This document shows positions 52,301 to 64,000 of a stretch of DNA of 64,000 bases, piece by piece. The stretch spans positions 2,475,501 to 2,539,500 of the forward strand of contig NW_024104096.1 in assembly GCF_003945595.2 (NCBI RefSeq), given 5' to 3'. The notes beneath the pieces were generated by a model that worked only from the letters and a program-made list of their open reading frames with translations, made no database searches and was not told the DNA's origin. The first letter of the stretch is position 1; every line of letters starts with the position of its first letter. The DNA is from Pipra filicauda (taxonomy: Eukaryota > Chordata > Aves > Passeriformes > Pipridae). A program made the position numbers and the translations under genes.

Positions 52301-55300
52301 CTGCAGGCATCTAAAACCGTGTGTAGAATTATCTTAAAATAAAAAGCAGATGGTGGGTTTTAGAATATCAGCTGAATTAGCATTGCAGTTGCATTTTACT
52401 TCCTGATCCAAACTGTTGAATGATAGTGCCTTTAAATGCTTGACTGAAAAGCAGCTAGAAAGTCAGAAGCAATTCACCCACAATGCCAGGGAAGTACAAC
52501 TACCTCCCCTGCTCTGGATTCTCCTACTTGCACTGCCTACTAGAACTGCAATGTAACCAGTGAGATTTTATATTCTTTACTTCATCCTCTGTTTGTTAGA
52601 TCAATACGAACCAACTGGAGGGGAAATGATGGAAAGCTGGAAATACTAAGGACTCAGTGGGAGAAGGGTAGTGGGGAAATGGAAGGCAGCTACAAGATAA
52701 GATTAAAAGTAGAGAGGCAGACAAAAAAAAAAGGAAAAACACCTACAGGATATGGCCCCAAAATGCCACTGTCACTTGCAGATTCTTCACTCATTCTTCA
52801 CTCCTACCCTTGCTTTTATTAAATTGGCACCTGGCACTGTATTGCCATTTTCATTGGCTTCTCTTGTTCTGATCGGTCTTCCTTACTATTTTAATTTCCA
52901 AGTTACACAGAAAATAATTTATTTCCCTTCAGCTGGCAACTAAGCCCCACACAGTTTCTCACTCACTACTGCCTTGTGGGGAGAGAACTGGAAGAATAAA
53001 AGTGAGAAAACTCATTGGTTGAGATAAAGAGAATCTAACAGGTAAAGCAAAAGCCATGGGTGCAGGCAGGTGTTCAGCCATCCCCAGGAAAACAGGGCTC
53101 CATCGTGTGTGATGGTGACTAGAGAAGACAAATGCCATCACTCTGAGTGCCACCCATCTCCCACCCCTTATTCCCCCAACATTATATTCTGAGCATGACA
53201 CCATATGGCATGGAATATCCCTTGGGTCAGTTGGGGGTCAGCTGTCCCAGTTGTTTTCCCTCCCAACTTCTTGTGCACCTCCAGCCTCCTCACTGGTGGG
53301 GTGATGTGAAAAGCACAAAAGGCTCTGTGCAAGCTCTGCTCAGCAATAACTAAAACTTCCCTGTAATATCAGGACTGTTTTCAGCACAAATTCAAAACAC
53401 AGCCCCATACCAGCTATTGTGAAGAAAAGTAAATCTACCCCAGCCAAAACCACCACGGCTTGGAAAAGTCAACTGCGTACAACAGACTGACAGTAGCCAC
53501 TAACAGAAAGCACTCTCTGGAATAAAGTGCTGTGCTATCTGTCTTTGTTAATCTGGATGCCTGTTTATAATAGCTGTAGTTTCGTGATACTTCCTAAGTG
53601 TCCCTGAAATACACAGATCATGAAAGAGAAGGAAACGCAAAATTTTCACACATGAAAGTAATTTTTCTTTTTAGGATTAATACTGCAGAGTCTGCAGCTT
53701 GAGTGAAAAGTAACAAGAGAGGTTTTTTAATGGGGCAAATTAGAAAGAAGGAATAAAACACAGCAGCAGCAAAACTCCAGGTCTAACTGGAGAATTGACT
53801 GATGAAAGTGGACAAATGCATGTGTCTGCATCCTATTACAAGGGGCACCCTCTTATTTGGCTGACAAACTGGCTTTTGGCATACCAGCTAGCTTGTTTCT
53901 AAACCTTAGGCACATCTGACCTTGCCTAGCATAGGCATAAACCATGTAGGTCTCCTTGGGCAAGTAATCAAAGTAGGATTGGAAAGTAGCTGTCTTGTCA
54001 TGTTTTCTTTACAGACAAGCAGTACAGGAGCCATCTGTTATGACAGTGTTATGTTAGCAATTGGATGGATGTTAGGTCTCTACTGGTGCTGTATCTGGCA
54101 ATAGTTCAAAGTGAAATACTGGATTCTATTTATGCTATAATGTTCTGATCAATACAATTGGCACACGTGCCAGGTAATAGAAAGTGTCACTTTCTCAAGG
54201 AAACACTTGGGAAGTTACTCCAATCTGAAAGCATGTTCTCAAGTTCTATGCTCTGCGATGTTTTGTCAAAGATATTGTTCAACAACAGAAGGTCATACTG
54301 TTAAAATAAGTAGAATGAATTTAAGATTTACCAGAAATGAAAACTGTTTCTCTGATGTAAGTGAAACTCCATAATTAAAAATCATTTATATATGTATAAG
54401 GCATTTCATGAGAGTCTAAAACTTTCCCAAATAAATCTGTATCACAAATATGTTTGTTTATTAAAAAAAAATAGTACAGCAAGATTTCAGGCTGTATCAG
54501 CAACAACTCACTTATTTCAATGTCACAAATAATGTACAAGTTAACATGTAAAATCACTGTCCTCAAAATACACCTTCTGGAAGGTCAGAATCAAAGTCAA
54601 ATCTTTTGTTGCAGCCATTTTTAATTTTTTTTTAGTATCAGCACATCTAACCATAAAAGGAGTAAGGACTAGCCATTAATATTTACATAATTAAGTATAT
54701 GAGTACTGTCTAATTGTTAGAGACATTTGGTGCTCTAGATTGAGCTCTGTATTTCTTGCCAAGTTCCCTGCACTATCAATTTCATGAACATCAAAGCCTT
54801 AGAGTAACTTGCATACCCTATAATAGGATTATTTTATATGTTTATCTGTTGTTTTCACTCTGTGCATTTTGAATAGATTACATATTGTGGTTTAGCTGGG
54901 AAATAACTGGCAAAGATGCTGTTAGTGTTACACGGTTTTTCTGGAAAATGAATTTCAGATGCATAACAACTGGGTGTTTAGGATGACAATACAATTCTAG
55001 GAGTTACCTTCATGAGGCAAGTGCCAGATGTCCTATTTCCAACCAGCATAACACTGAACTGAAAGGTTTCAACAATGTACAGAAATAGATGTGGTAATAA
55101 GCATTCACAGAATAGATTTTAAGAAACGAATGTGTTCATATAACTGCTTAAAGCTAGTGTTCATTATGAACTCTGCTTTTATCTATTAACAAATCTATAG
55201 CAAATGTGTTATACAGGCTATTTTCCAGTTAAAAAAGGCAGTGAACTATCTCCACTTTGTTCCTAAACATGGTATTAGAGAGCTGACAATCAGAAGTTTA

Positions 55301-57985
55301 GCAGATTAGTGGTGTTTGAGTCATGGCTTATGTTTACTGCCGTTTGTAATTATCCAAACAAATCATAAGTGTATGGGGTTCTTAATGGTTGTTTAGACGT
55401 GTATGTAGACTTTTTTACTTAAATCTTTTGCTCTGTACATCGCAGTTCTGTTGTCTGGGCAGCTGGACCTCTACATAACTCTGCAAATGTTTGGGTCTTC
55501 TTGTACCAAACTACAGGTCTCTAAAATCTGAGACTTTCACTGCCTTTTTAAGGTGTATCCCAATACTTTCAGATACCCCCAGACCCAATCCTGTAGACAG
55601 GGATTATCTTCTGCCACACTAGTCTGACAGTCAGAAGTCACAGCCCACCCATGTGGCTTCAATAGAGCAGAGAGGCTGTTTTCATGCAGTTTAATGGATG
55701 AGTGGGTTTGGGTTGAGTCAGAGGTAGGTAACCTTCAGAGGCTGCAAATGATGAATGAAACCTCAAAGGCACCTTTACAAAGGTTTTGACTGTGCAGGGA
55801 GGTGCAAACACTGTGGCTCACACTGATGGCTTGGGTGGTCTTCCATCAACCATCTGAGACCTCACAGCTGTCTAGGTGAGCACTTAATGTCACTAGGTTT
55901 CTAAAGCTTCCCCACAAGTGTGGGCTGAGAGCAGATAATAGAGCTACTGCAGCACTGACACCATACTTCACTACTGACACAGACCAGGGTAATGTGGTTT
56001 TATAGCCTGTAGCAAATATGGAGACAGTTCTGTTTGGGCACTATCAAAACAGACATGATTAATATAAATAGTTGAAAATCCAGAAGATTGGACAGAATAT
56101 GCTGGTTGGGATTAAGAAAATAACAATTTGATTTGAAAAGACAGATGAAATCCTGTCTTTCTGATGTCAGCTTAAATTATTGTTCCTTATGAAAGTTAAC
56201 AGATCTAGAATATTCTAACCCTTAACCTGGAGGAGAGTCTCCCCACGTAGACCCTGATGAATGCCTAAGCAAAGCTCACAGTCTCAAATTGCAGAAACTA
56301 TCCAGGACCCAACTATTGTGCCTGCAGCTTCCCTCAATGCAGCCTCTGGCATGGGAGAATGAGGGTCATGTCAATTTATGTCACTGAACACATGCTCAAG
56401 GCCGTGAGGGAAAAATAATAGCCCTGCAGTAGCAGATTAGGCTCAATCATATCCATCTTCTCTCCTCACTGAATATTTTGCAATGTGCCTTTGAGATGTA
56501 CGACAGAAAATCAGTCCCTTGGTCTGCAATTAATTTTGTTTGCAGTTGCAAAGACTTGTTAGTTTGGGGGGGAAAGGGGAAGAAAGGAGGGAATCTACCC
56601 CAGTGATGCCTTTTTTTTTCCATGCAAGTTGTGAATTTGAACCATAGATTTTTCTGGTTTTCCTATTGTTATGCATGTCTGAAACCTTCTAGAAAAAGTT
56701 TTATTTTTCTGAGTCCTGAAATGAATGCTTCTCAGTTTGAGTCCAAGGTCTAATTCATCACTGAGTTGGTAAATGTCCTGTAACCAGATTTACAAACTAA
56801 CCATTCTCAGCAGTGCAACAGGATGAAAGACTAGAAAGGAGAAAATCCATTTTCAAAGCAGTTTAGGGTTTTTACAATCAAGGAAGCTCTTGTATTTGAA
56901 ATTACAAATGAATATAATTAAAACTACTCAGAAGAATCACATATTTTAGCAAATTATAATCACAGGAAAAAAATGCTTTTAATTGTACAACCACACAAAA
57001 ATGTGAATGTTGTCAAAGTTAAATATCCTGGGCTCAGCTGCACACTTTTGTACCGCTAAAGTTGAAGTCAGAGGAGTTATTCTGACTGAAATGTGGAACT
57101 GAGCTCAAAGTCATCAGGAATTCAGTCTAAGAGGAAATCACACAAGCAGCTTTGAAAGCAAGTAGCATTTTCCAATAAAATATGTATTTGATATTTTTTC
57201 CACTGATACAGATTTAACTAATCTTCCCATGTGGTAAGTGTGTGACTGTTGCAGGATCTTCCTTTCCTTTAAGTACAAACTTCTTTAGCTTCATTCTATG
57301 ACAGGCCATTAGAATTACTTGGAGTTGTCATGATGAAGAACAACCTTTAAGAACCCTATTTATAAAGTTTCAATAGACATTGTGTATATAGGCAGTTGAT
57401 TTTTTATATAATTAGAAAAAAAAAAGCCTGCTAGAGAAATAAAATGCTCTCGTTCAATTCAAGTATTCCCTTTCTTCATTACTTGGTGCCCAACAACAGG
57501 CTTAATCAACATGATCTACTTTCATTTAAATATTATACATCTTTTTAAGTACTAGCACATTGTTCATCCACATATTCATTTGAGGTGAGATGTGCAGATT
57601 TGCTAGGGAAGTGGAGAAGGGGGGAAATGGGAGCTGGCTCTTACATTATCTTTCTGGGAGAAGTTTCTCCAAGTGCCATTCACTGTTCTTAAAAAAGAGA
57701 TTTTGAAGGCTTTTGGGGAGACACTCTCTTCTTAGATTTGACCTATTTCATTAATAGACATTTGAGTTATTCTGAGTTATTTTAATCCAGCAAAATAACC
57801 ATACCTCAGAGAGGAAAAACTAAATTAAAAAAAAAAAAAAAAACTAACAACAAACCCAAAACAGACACAACTGAGCGGAGGGGGAGGGATCAGAAGGGAA
57901 GGCAGGAGTGCCCCCGGGAGAGGAGCGGTGCAGGGGACAGGCTCCCGGCGGGAAGTGCCGCGTTCCCGAGCCCAGCGCGCCTTAC
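49347..57985 (-). other. GABRP: GABRP intron 1 (within the 5' UTR)
   Basis: 8.6 kb between the proposed CpG-island exon and the exon with the ATG. It is AT-rich unique sequence. An A-run of 17 (57827-57843) lies near its 5' end. I recognise no repeat family or further exon, though a small alternative UTR exon could easily be missed. Confidence 0.5.
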
Positions 57986-58120
57986 CTGAGCCGGGGCCGC
58001 GGCCCCGCGGCGGGAGCTCCGCGCAGCCTGGCAGCCGGCCGAGCACTGCGGGGCCGCCGCGACGCGGGTTCGAGCCCGCCCACGGCCGGGAGTGGGCGGC
58101 AGAGGGAGAAGGCCCCCCTG
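57890..58120. promoter_or_regulatory. CpG-rich island, likely GABRP promoter
   Basis: About 230 bp of very GC-rich sequence with many CpG dinucleotides, for example gccgcggccccgcggcggga near 57995-58014, in an otherwise AT-rich and CpG-poor window. It is the only such block in 64 kb. It contains a minus-strand splice donor and lies 5' of the GABRP coding exons, which fits a TATA-less CpG-island promoter. A 17-base A run (57827-57843) and an A/C-rich stretch flank its left edge. Confidence 0.6.
57986..58115 (-). other. GABRP: Probable noncoding first exon of GABRP (5' UTR)
   Basis: On the minus strand a strong donor, CTCAG|gtaagg, sits with its last exon base at 57986, inside a CpG-rich block. 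The exon holding the ATG (49258-49346) has its own acceptor, so an upstream 5' UTR exon is required. This is the best candidate I see in the 8.6 kb to its right. The donor is visible in sequence; the link to GABRP is inferred. The right-hand boundary (the transcription start) is a guess, because no TATA box is evident. Open frames across this block reflect GC richness and are not called as coding. Confidence 0.5.
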
Positions 58121-59029
58121 TCATTGTAGCTCAAGCCCCCATAGGTGCCTCTAAGCAGCATTGCCCCTTCCCTGCCCCTCCTCCTTTGCTTAATCTCGCT
58201 TCCATCCGTTTTCAGTTTGCGGTGTGTTTGGGGGAAAGGATGCTGGGCAGAGAAGTGGTGAGGGATCCCTGACAGATAAAAGTCTCTCCCACGGCTTCTT
58301 TGTTTGCCATGCCTCTGTAGCAGAGCTTGCATGAAACTTCCTGCTTATTGCCTTGGTTTTCTTCTTGCAATTGGCACATCCCAGCTACTCAGGGTAGAAA
58401 CTTCCATCCTTGATCTCTATGTGTTGTGGAAATGTTCTGGACATCTTTAGGTAAGATATTTCGAGTCTTTTTAGGAGTGACTGGAAGAAAAGTGTTAGTT
58501 TTGCAAATGTTGCTTCCTTTCTGACCTCTCACTTCAGGAGCTGTTGGCAGTTTGCAGGGAGATGAAAGTACCGGTTTCTCTAAGGAAACAGCATTCCACA
58601 CAACACAAGATATAGGAGATCGCTTAGGGGATTGTGATTACCAGTGTTAGGAAAAGCAACTTCTGACAGAATTTATGATCTGCTGTCAGAAATCATTGCC
58701 TGTAACTAAAGTATTGGGGCAGGGGGACAACACACAGACACCCAGGAACACACCAAACTCTTCCTGACACTGTTGCCAGTAGTAAAATATGGTATAACTG
58801 GTCAAAGGTGTGAAGGAGAAGAAAGATGATTTCCACTATTTCAGTTTTAACTCCTGGTGCTGTTTTGGGGATTAAGGATTTGATAACTGTTGAGGAAGGC
58901 AAAGTCTGAGAGGTACCAATCCTGTATCTTCTAATGAAAACCCTCCTATTTTACTTCCTAGAACATGCTAGTTGCAGTTTATGTCAGGAGTAAGCATGTG
59001 TTGTTTGCTTCTTCACAGTTACAAAACTA

Positions 59030-59260
59030 TTTTGGTTGGAAGGGATCTTTAGAAGTCATCTAGTCCAACCCCTCTGCCATGGGCAAGGATATCTTCTGCA
59101 TATCAGCTTACTCAGAGCCCTATCCTTCCTGGCCTTCAGCACTTCCAGGGATGGGGCATCCACCACCTCTCTGGGAAACTTGTGCCAGTGTTTCACCACC
59201 ACTGGTTGTAAGAAATTTCTTCCTTATCTAGTCTGAATCTACCTCCTTGTAGTTTGTCCT
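59030..59260 (-). mobile_element. CR1 LINE 3' fragment in reverse orientation
   Basis: The plus strand reads tggttggaagggatctttag, catctagtccaacccctctg, ccatgggcaaggata, then acttccagggatggggcatc, caccacctctctgggaaact and agaaatttcttccttatcta. This is the inverted 3' region of an avian CR1 of a different subtype from the copy near 36 kb. It is 5'-truncated to about 230 bp. The 66-residue plus-strand frame inside it is not a gene. Confidence 0.9.
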
Positions 59261-59657
59261 TTTCCTTAACTTTATTTTAAAACTAGTTACTGACATGTTG
59301 TCCTAAGGGGCTATTTTGACATCATGTACCTGCTGTGACTGCACTGGAAGCTCGGCCCTAGGCTACAGAACATGAGGTCTGAGACCCAAAATAGGAGAGG
59401 AAGAACACATCTCTCCATGGCAAAAAGCAGAGCAGGTTTTGCTACTGCTGTTTGCCTTTCCGCTATAATTATTTTTAAAGCTCTTATTTGTTACTACATC
59501 TGTGAGAGAATTTAAAGGAATGTAAAAACCAGAGATACCTGGAGATATGTTAAATTCTGATCAGCAGTCTGCCTGTGAGATTATTTGGTGCTTGAACTGT
59601 TTGCCCAATAACACATAACCTTTATAAATCAACCAACATTAGCATTATCACTTATAT

Positions 59658-59740
59658 ATTATATTAATATGTAAGTGATTACATATTAATATAATTAATT
59701 ACATATTATATTAATATGTAATCACTTACATATTATATTA
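59658..59740. repeat. AT-rich inverted repeat
   Basis: The left arm (59658-59692, with gtaagtgattac at 59671-59682) and the right arm (59706-59740, with gtaatcacttac at 59719-59730) are near-perfect reverse complements of about 33 bases around a short AT spacer. The arms are also internally repetitive (atattaatat). This can form a hairpin or cruciform. Confidence 0.85.
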
Positions 59741-62700
59741 AAATAGGGTACATCATAAATCAAAATGCCCCCATTTTTAATTTGATTACATTGACACTTA
59801 ATGGATAGTATTTTGGACATATTAAGGTAATCAAAAATGCTTGGAATACTGACCAAATGAGTACTGAATAAATGTAGTATTGAGTGAGGACCTGAAAATT
59901 AGACCAATTAATACAGTTTGTATCTAAGCAAAAGGCAAAGAAAGAATGAGAAAATACCTACTGATCTATTGTTTTGATTTAAATCTTCTAATTTTAATGT
60001 AGTAACAGGTAATACTAATGTTGAGGCCTTTCAAAATCTGCTGATAGGGGAGTATTGATTTGAAATTACTACAGACAATTCGATTTCATTTTTCAGTGGT
60101 CCAGTTGAATGTAAAGAAAAGAAAGAAAATAACACAATAAAATATGCTCCATCTCTAGAATCCTTTAGGAAATAAAGTTTTCTGATTACTATAAATTATG
60201 TGGGAAGCAGAGGGTGACTCAATTAGCATTCTAATACATGGTACGGTCTACTTTCAAATATGAATGTTTGTCCATGAAAATCTACATGTATATATGTATA
60301 TAAAAATAGTGAATAGTTGCATTTTAAATTATTATAATAATAGTCAGTGACCTGGGGGCTACATACTCAGCAGCCCTTGCAGATTATTTGAGTGGAAGAT
60401 AATAAGCATATAAAATGGCTCAAATTTAAGGTTCATATCTTTCCTTTTTGCATCTTGTTGCCTAGTCACACAACAAATTCTTTGAAAATTAACTGTAGCA
60501 AGAGTCACACTTAAAATATAATCATTTTGATTAATTATTTGATGTCTTTGTTGAATTTTTTCTCCTCTCGATAAGCCTTTACTTGCCAAGTGAACTTCTT
60601 ATATCACTACTTGCTGCTTTTTTCACTGAAGTAACTGAAGCTCAGTGAATTATTTTAATGTTCATCTGACCTTTTGTAGGATTACTCATGCCAAAATCAA
60701 AGCATATTCTTAATGAAATTGAGGCCTCCTACACCACCTCTCAGTTTGGAGCACTGTGGCTCTGTTACCTTGAGAGCTGCAGGTTGCACCTTGCACCTAA
60801 ACATCTTCAGCTCAGACCATACTTTTGGGCACTGTGCTAGCCTTTACTCTTCCCATGTAATGACAAAGCACTTCAGGATGAAACCTCCCTGGGAGCAAGG
60901 CATCTTCATCTGAAACCACTATTTCTTTAAAGGTTGTTTTGAGAAGCACATATTTTTGATTGTATCACTTGTCAGTTGACTCATAACAGCATGGCTGCCC
61001 TTGTCATAGCTTTGTTAGCTCTTGCTACACTATTGAATAGGTCCAAGTGTTGCCTTTAATGAAGCACTTTTGTTTCCATTATGCCTGGAATAATGTCAAT
61101 ACTCAAGAACTAGATTAAATGAATGACAAAGCTGAGATGAAGACAGTGGATTTGATTATCTTGGGTAATTGATTTTCTTTGCATGATGCTGTCAGTGTCT
61201 GAAAGGCCAGGTGGATTAACTGAGTCTGTCAAGAACAGGCAGGCTTGTGCTAGTCCTGCATCATATAAAATTTTCCAGTTTATTTTCAGTAGCACAGTGG
61301 AAATGTGTGAGCCTACAGCTGGGATGTCTCCTGTTGTTTTAGAAGACTTGGTTTGATAGGATTTGGTTTTGGTTTTTTACTGGCCTAAAATGCTTACTTT
61401 TCAACATGTACCTCTTCAGCTATCAATTAAAAAAAGCTTTCAACAAGTGTGCTACTGAGACATCAAAAAGCAGTTTTCACAATCCCCATTGCCACAGGGA
61501 ACTGTACAGACATTAATGGTATGTGCTGTGATCACATCACAGGTGGGTATTACATGGGGTAAGAAAAATACACTGGCGATGGTTAGCATGTCCCAGTTTT
61601 AAGCAGGACCAGGAAAAGCTGTGAGGCACCAAGCTCACTTTAACTGTTCATCCCAACAAACTTGAGTTGCTGTTGTGTAGTCCTAGAGATCAAGCTGAAA
61701 TGCTGGGAAAAGGTTGACTTGTCTTCCTCAAAGAGAAGCCAGTGGGGTGACTAGACCTTTCCTACATTTCCTCATGAAAGAAATGATTCTTGGAAAAGTG
61801 CCACTTTTTCCTGTCCATGTTCAGTTTGCGTGAAGATGCCACCAGTGTTCATGAATGTAATGATCTCATCATCAACTCACAGATATACTGAAATGGTAAG
61901 AACTAACATATCACAGTTTTTTTCTTAAGCCCTACCTGCTGTGTGATCTGAGCAAGACTAAAAGAATTGATGACATAATACCAAAAATCTGCTTTGACAG
62001 AAAATATGTTTCTTTCCAGCCCAAATGGGATTGCACAGTGCTGTGAACATAAACTGCATGGCTTCATCTATTTATGGTTTAATTTCTTCCACTATACTAT
62101 ATACCAGTATACTACATCATATTACAGAGCTAAAGCTTGGGAAGAACTTGTAAAACAAACAAACAAAAACGATTATTTTATTTGTTAAAGAAATAACTTA
62201 TTTTGATTCTTCCTTTAATTTTACATGCTACATTTTTTACACAAAAGAGTTTTCTGCTGTTAATGTACTCTTAGCAGCTTTTAAAGTTTGCTGAGGAAAT
62301 TAACACAAAGTCTGTTTCTGTAGTTGGCTTTGCACTACCCCGTAATCTAACTCCTACTTATATTAAATGTAGGCTTCAATGTGCAATTTATTAAGGTTTA
62401 GTAGCTACTTATAAACACAAAAAGGATTCACCGATATTTCTTTTAAATTTAGGTACTAACATGGAAAGAGTATTTCTAACAGGCACTTGTCAGGCTTTCA
62501 CTTACTGTAAAATTATGCAAGGAGAATAATAGCAAGGCATAATAGTCTTTTTTATGTCATTTGAATTATGATCTCTTAAATTTATCAAATTAAAATGTAA
62601 TATCCACTTCTGTCGGTTTTATGAATATACTGGGTATGAACCTCATTATGTAGAAATATGAACCCATAAGTATTTAAACCACTAGCTGGTGAAACTAAAA

Positions 62701-64000
62701 TTTCTACAAGCTCATTTTAAGTAAGTGATGACAACATTAATTTTTGATTGAGAATACCTCTTCATAAGACTGTCATATTTGGAGCAAAAATTCACAGGAA
62801 AAAAAAGGAATTTTTACTTTGAGAAACTGTGCACTCGATATAAGCTATGTGGCCTTTTCTAGGAGTATTACAAGGGGAAAATTGGAAGCATCTGGGCATT
62901 TTCCACCAGCTGCCTCAGCAGTCCTTTCGAGGACACAAACAATCCACTCAGCATTAAATGCCTCCCACAGTTTGCACTAAGCAGGAGTCCAGACAAGGTT
63001 AGAGGAACACAACAGTGGCAAAATCTCAGGTCCCTGTAAAGAAATGGATAACCTCATGCTCTGACCTTCCTCATGCTGAATCTTGTGCAATGGGTGGAGA
63101 ACATGTGTCTCAGTACCTGTGATTTTGACTTTGGAATTGCAGATTATAGAGCTAATTTGCAAGAAAATGAAATAAATAGACTATTGAACTAGGTTTCCAG
63201 GCTTAAGCCTAAATATCCATGTTCTAAAAACTTCACAAGAGGCTGAGAGATAGCTGTCATACCTTAACATGTCTGCAATTTGGGTCATGAAAAAGGATTT
63301 TCTCATGTTCCTATGTAAATCAGGAGTAAAATTCTAATCTAAAGGTCTAAACAGACCCTTTTTTTCACAGAAAAACTGTTATCTACATTATTCTGGGGGC
63401 TAAAGAGTTTTAAATTGCAGAAAGACCATATGAGAAGTGTGTGGTAATGCTCAAATCATTTTTTGTTTTCCTCAGGAGTGCGGGGGGACTTGCTGTAATT
63501 CAAAAGAGATAATATCTTTCTGATCTATTAAACTAGAAGAAAAAATAATTCTGAGAACAGAAATGCCAAAGGCAGTCCAAGGAGTTTTAGATATACATGA
63601 CATGAAAATCTCCTAGCAAAAGTTAATGCAAGTCAACATCTACAGTGGTCTTAAATGCCACATTGATTCAAAATCATACAGTTATTGATGAGATGGGAAT
63701 GAATTATCTTCAATGTCTCTTTTAATGTAGTCAGCAAAGAATTTGGTACAGGCCTACTAAAGGAACAGTCCTTGGGATGTTAAGTTCTGAGGCTCGGGGC
63801 CTCATAAACCCACTGCTTTTTTAAAGTGTGTGTGTGTATGTTTAGGGTATTCCAAATGCTAACTTTTCTTATTTTGTGATTTTTTGTTATTCTTATAGTA
63901 CTGACGCTGCCCTGTGTTCTTCTCTTCTGTTCTTTAAGTGTATTATACTGAAGTACTACAATTTAGATTGGAAATCATCCTTTAATACTTGAAGTTATGT

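Larger units (their letters stand above)
58121..64000. other. Upstream flank, no supported gene
   Basis: AT-rich sequence 5' of GABRP. It holds one CR1 copy (about 59030-59260), an AT-rich inverted repeat (59658-59740) and a short GT run (63836-63847). Open frames are short and show no known domain. The neighbouring gene on this side must lie beyond the window. Confidence 0.6.

Noticed and set aside
57825..58332. Overlapping ORFs of 73-116 residues through the CpG island on both strands
   Set aside because: High GC depletes stop codons, so open frames are expected. The arginine-, proline- and alanine-rich products have no domain, and the minus-strand donor points to a UTR exon.

Overview
The window looks like nuclear DNA from a bird. 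It is AT-rich, with long introns and no bacterial-style gene packing. It carries several CR1 LINE remnants. Two of these (about 35890-36225 and 59030-59260) have the tail sequence common in modern birds, and three are old and decayed. I could not determine the species.

One protein-coding gene dominates the window. It lies on the minus strand and encodes a Cys-loop, GABA-A-type chloride channel subunit, best matched by subunit pi (GABRP). Short exon ORFs joined across consensus splice sites give nine coding exons: 49258-49313 (with the ATG), 43240-43343, 33691-33758, 32237-32454, 31510-31592, 26941-27078, 17622-17774, 16554-16747 and 10743-11054. They total 1326 bp, stay in phase at every junction and encode 441 residues. 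The 68, 83, 138 and 153 bp internal exons are the sizes typical of the GABA-A family. A noncoding first exon probably ends at 57986 inside a CpG-rich block (about 57890-58120), so the transcription unit spans roughly 47.7 kb. A polyadenylation signal lies at 10426-10431.

Layout from left to right: 1-10.4 kb is the downstream flank with no gene I can support. From 10.4 to 58.1 kb is GABRP, read right to left, with CR1 remnants in introns 7 and 3 and a probable solo LTR in intron 2. From 58.1 to 64 kb is the upstream flank, with one CR1 copy and an AT-rich inverted repeat. The neighbours known for mammalian GABRP (KCNIP1, RANBP17) are not visible.

I found no new multi-gene system. The points most worth a second look are within GABRP: an acidic, GAT/GAA-encoded start to the last exon, a Phe at the loop A aromatic position, weak donors after two exons, and the distant CpG-island first exon.
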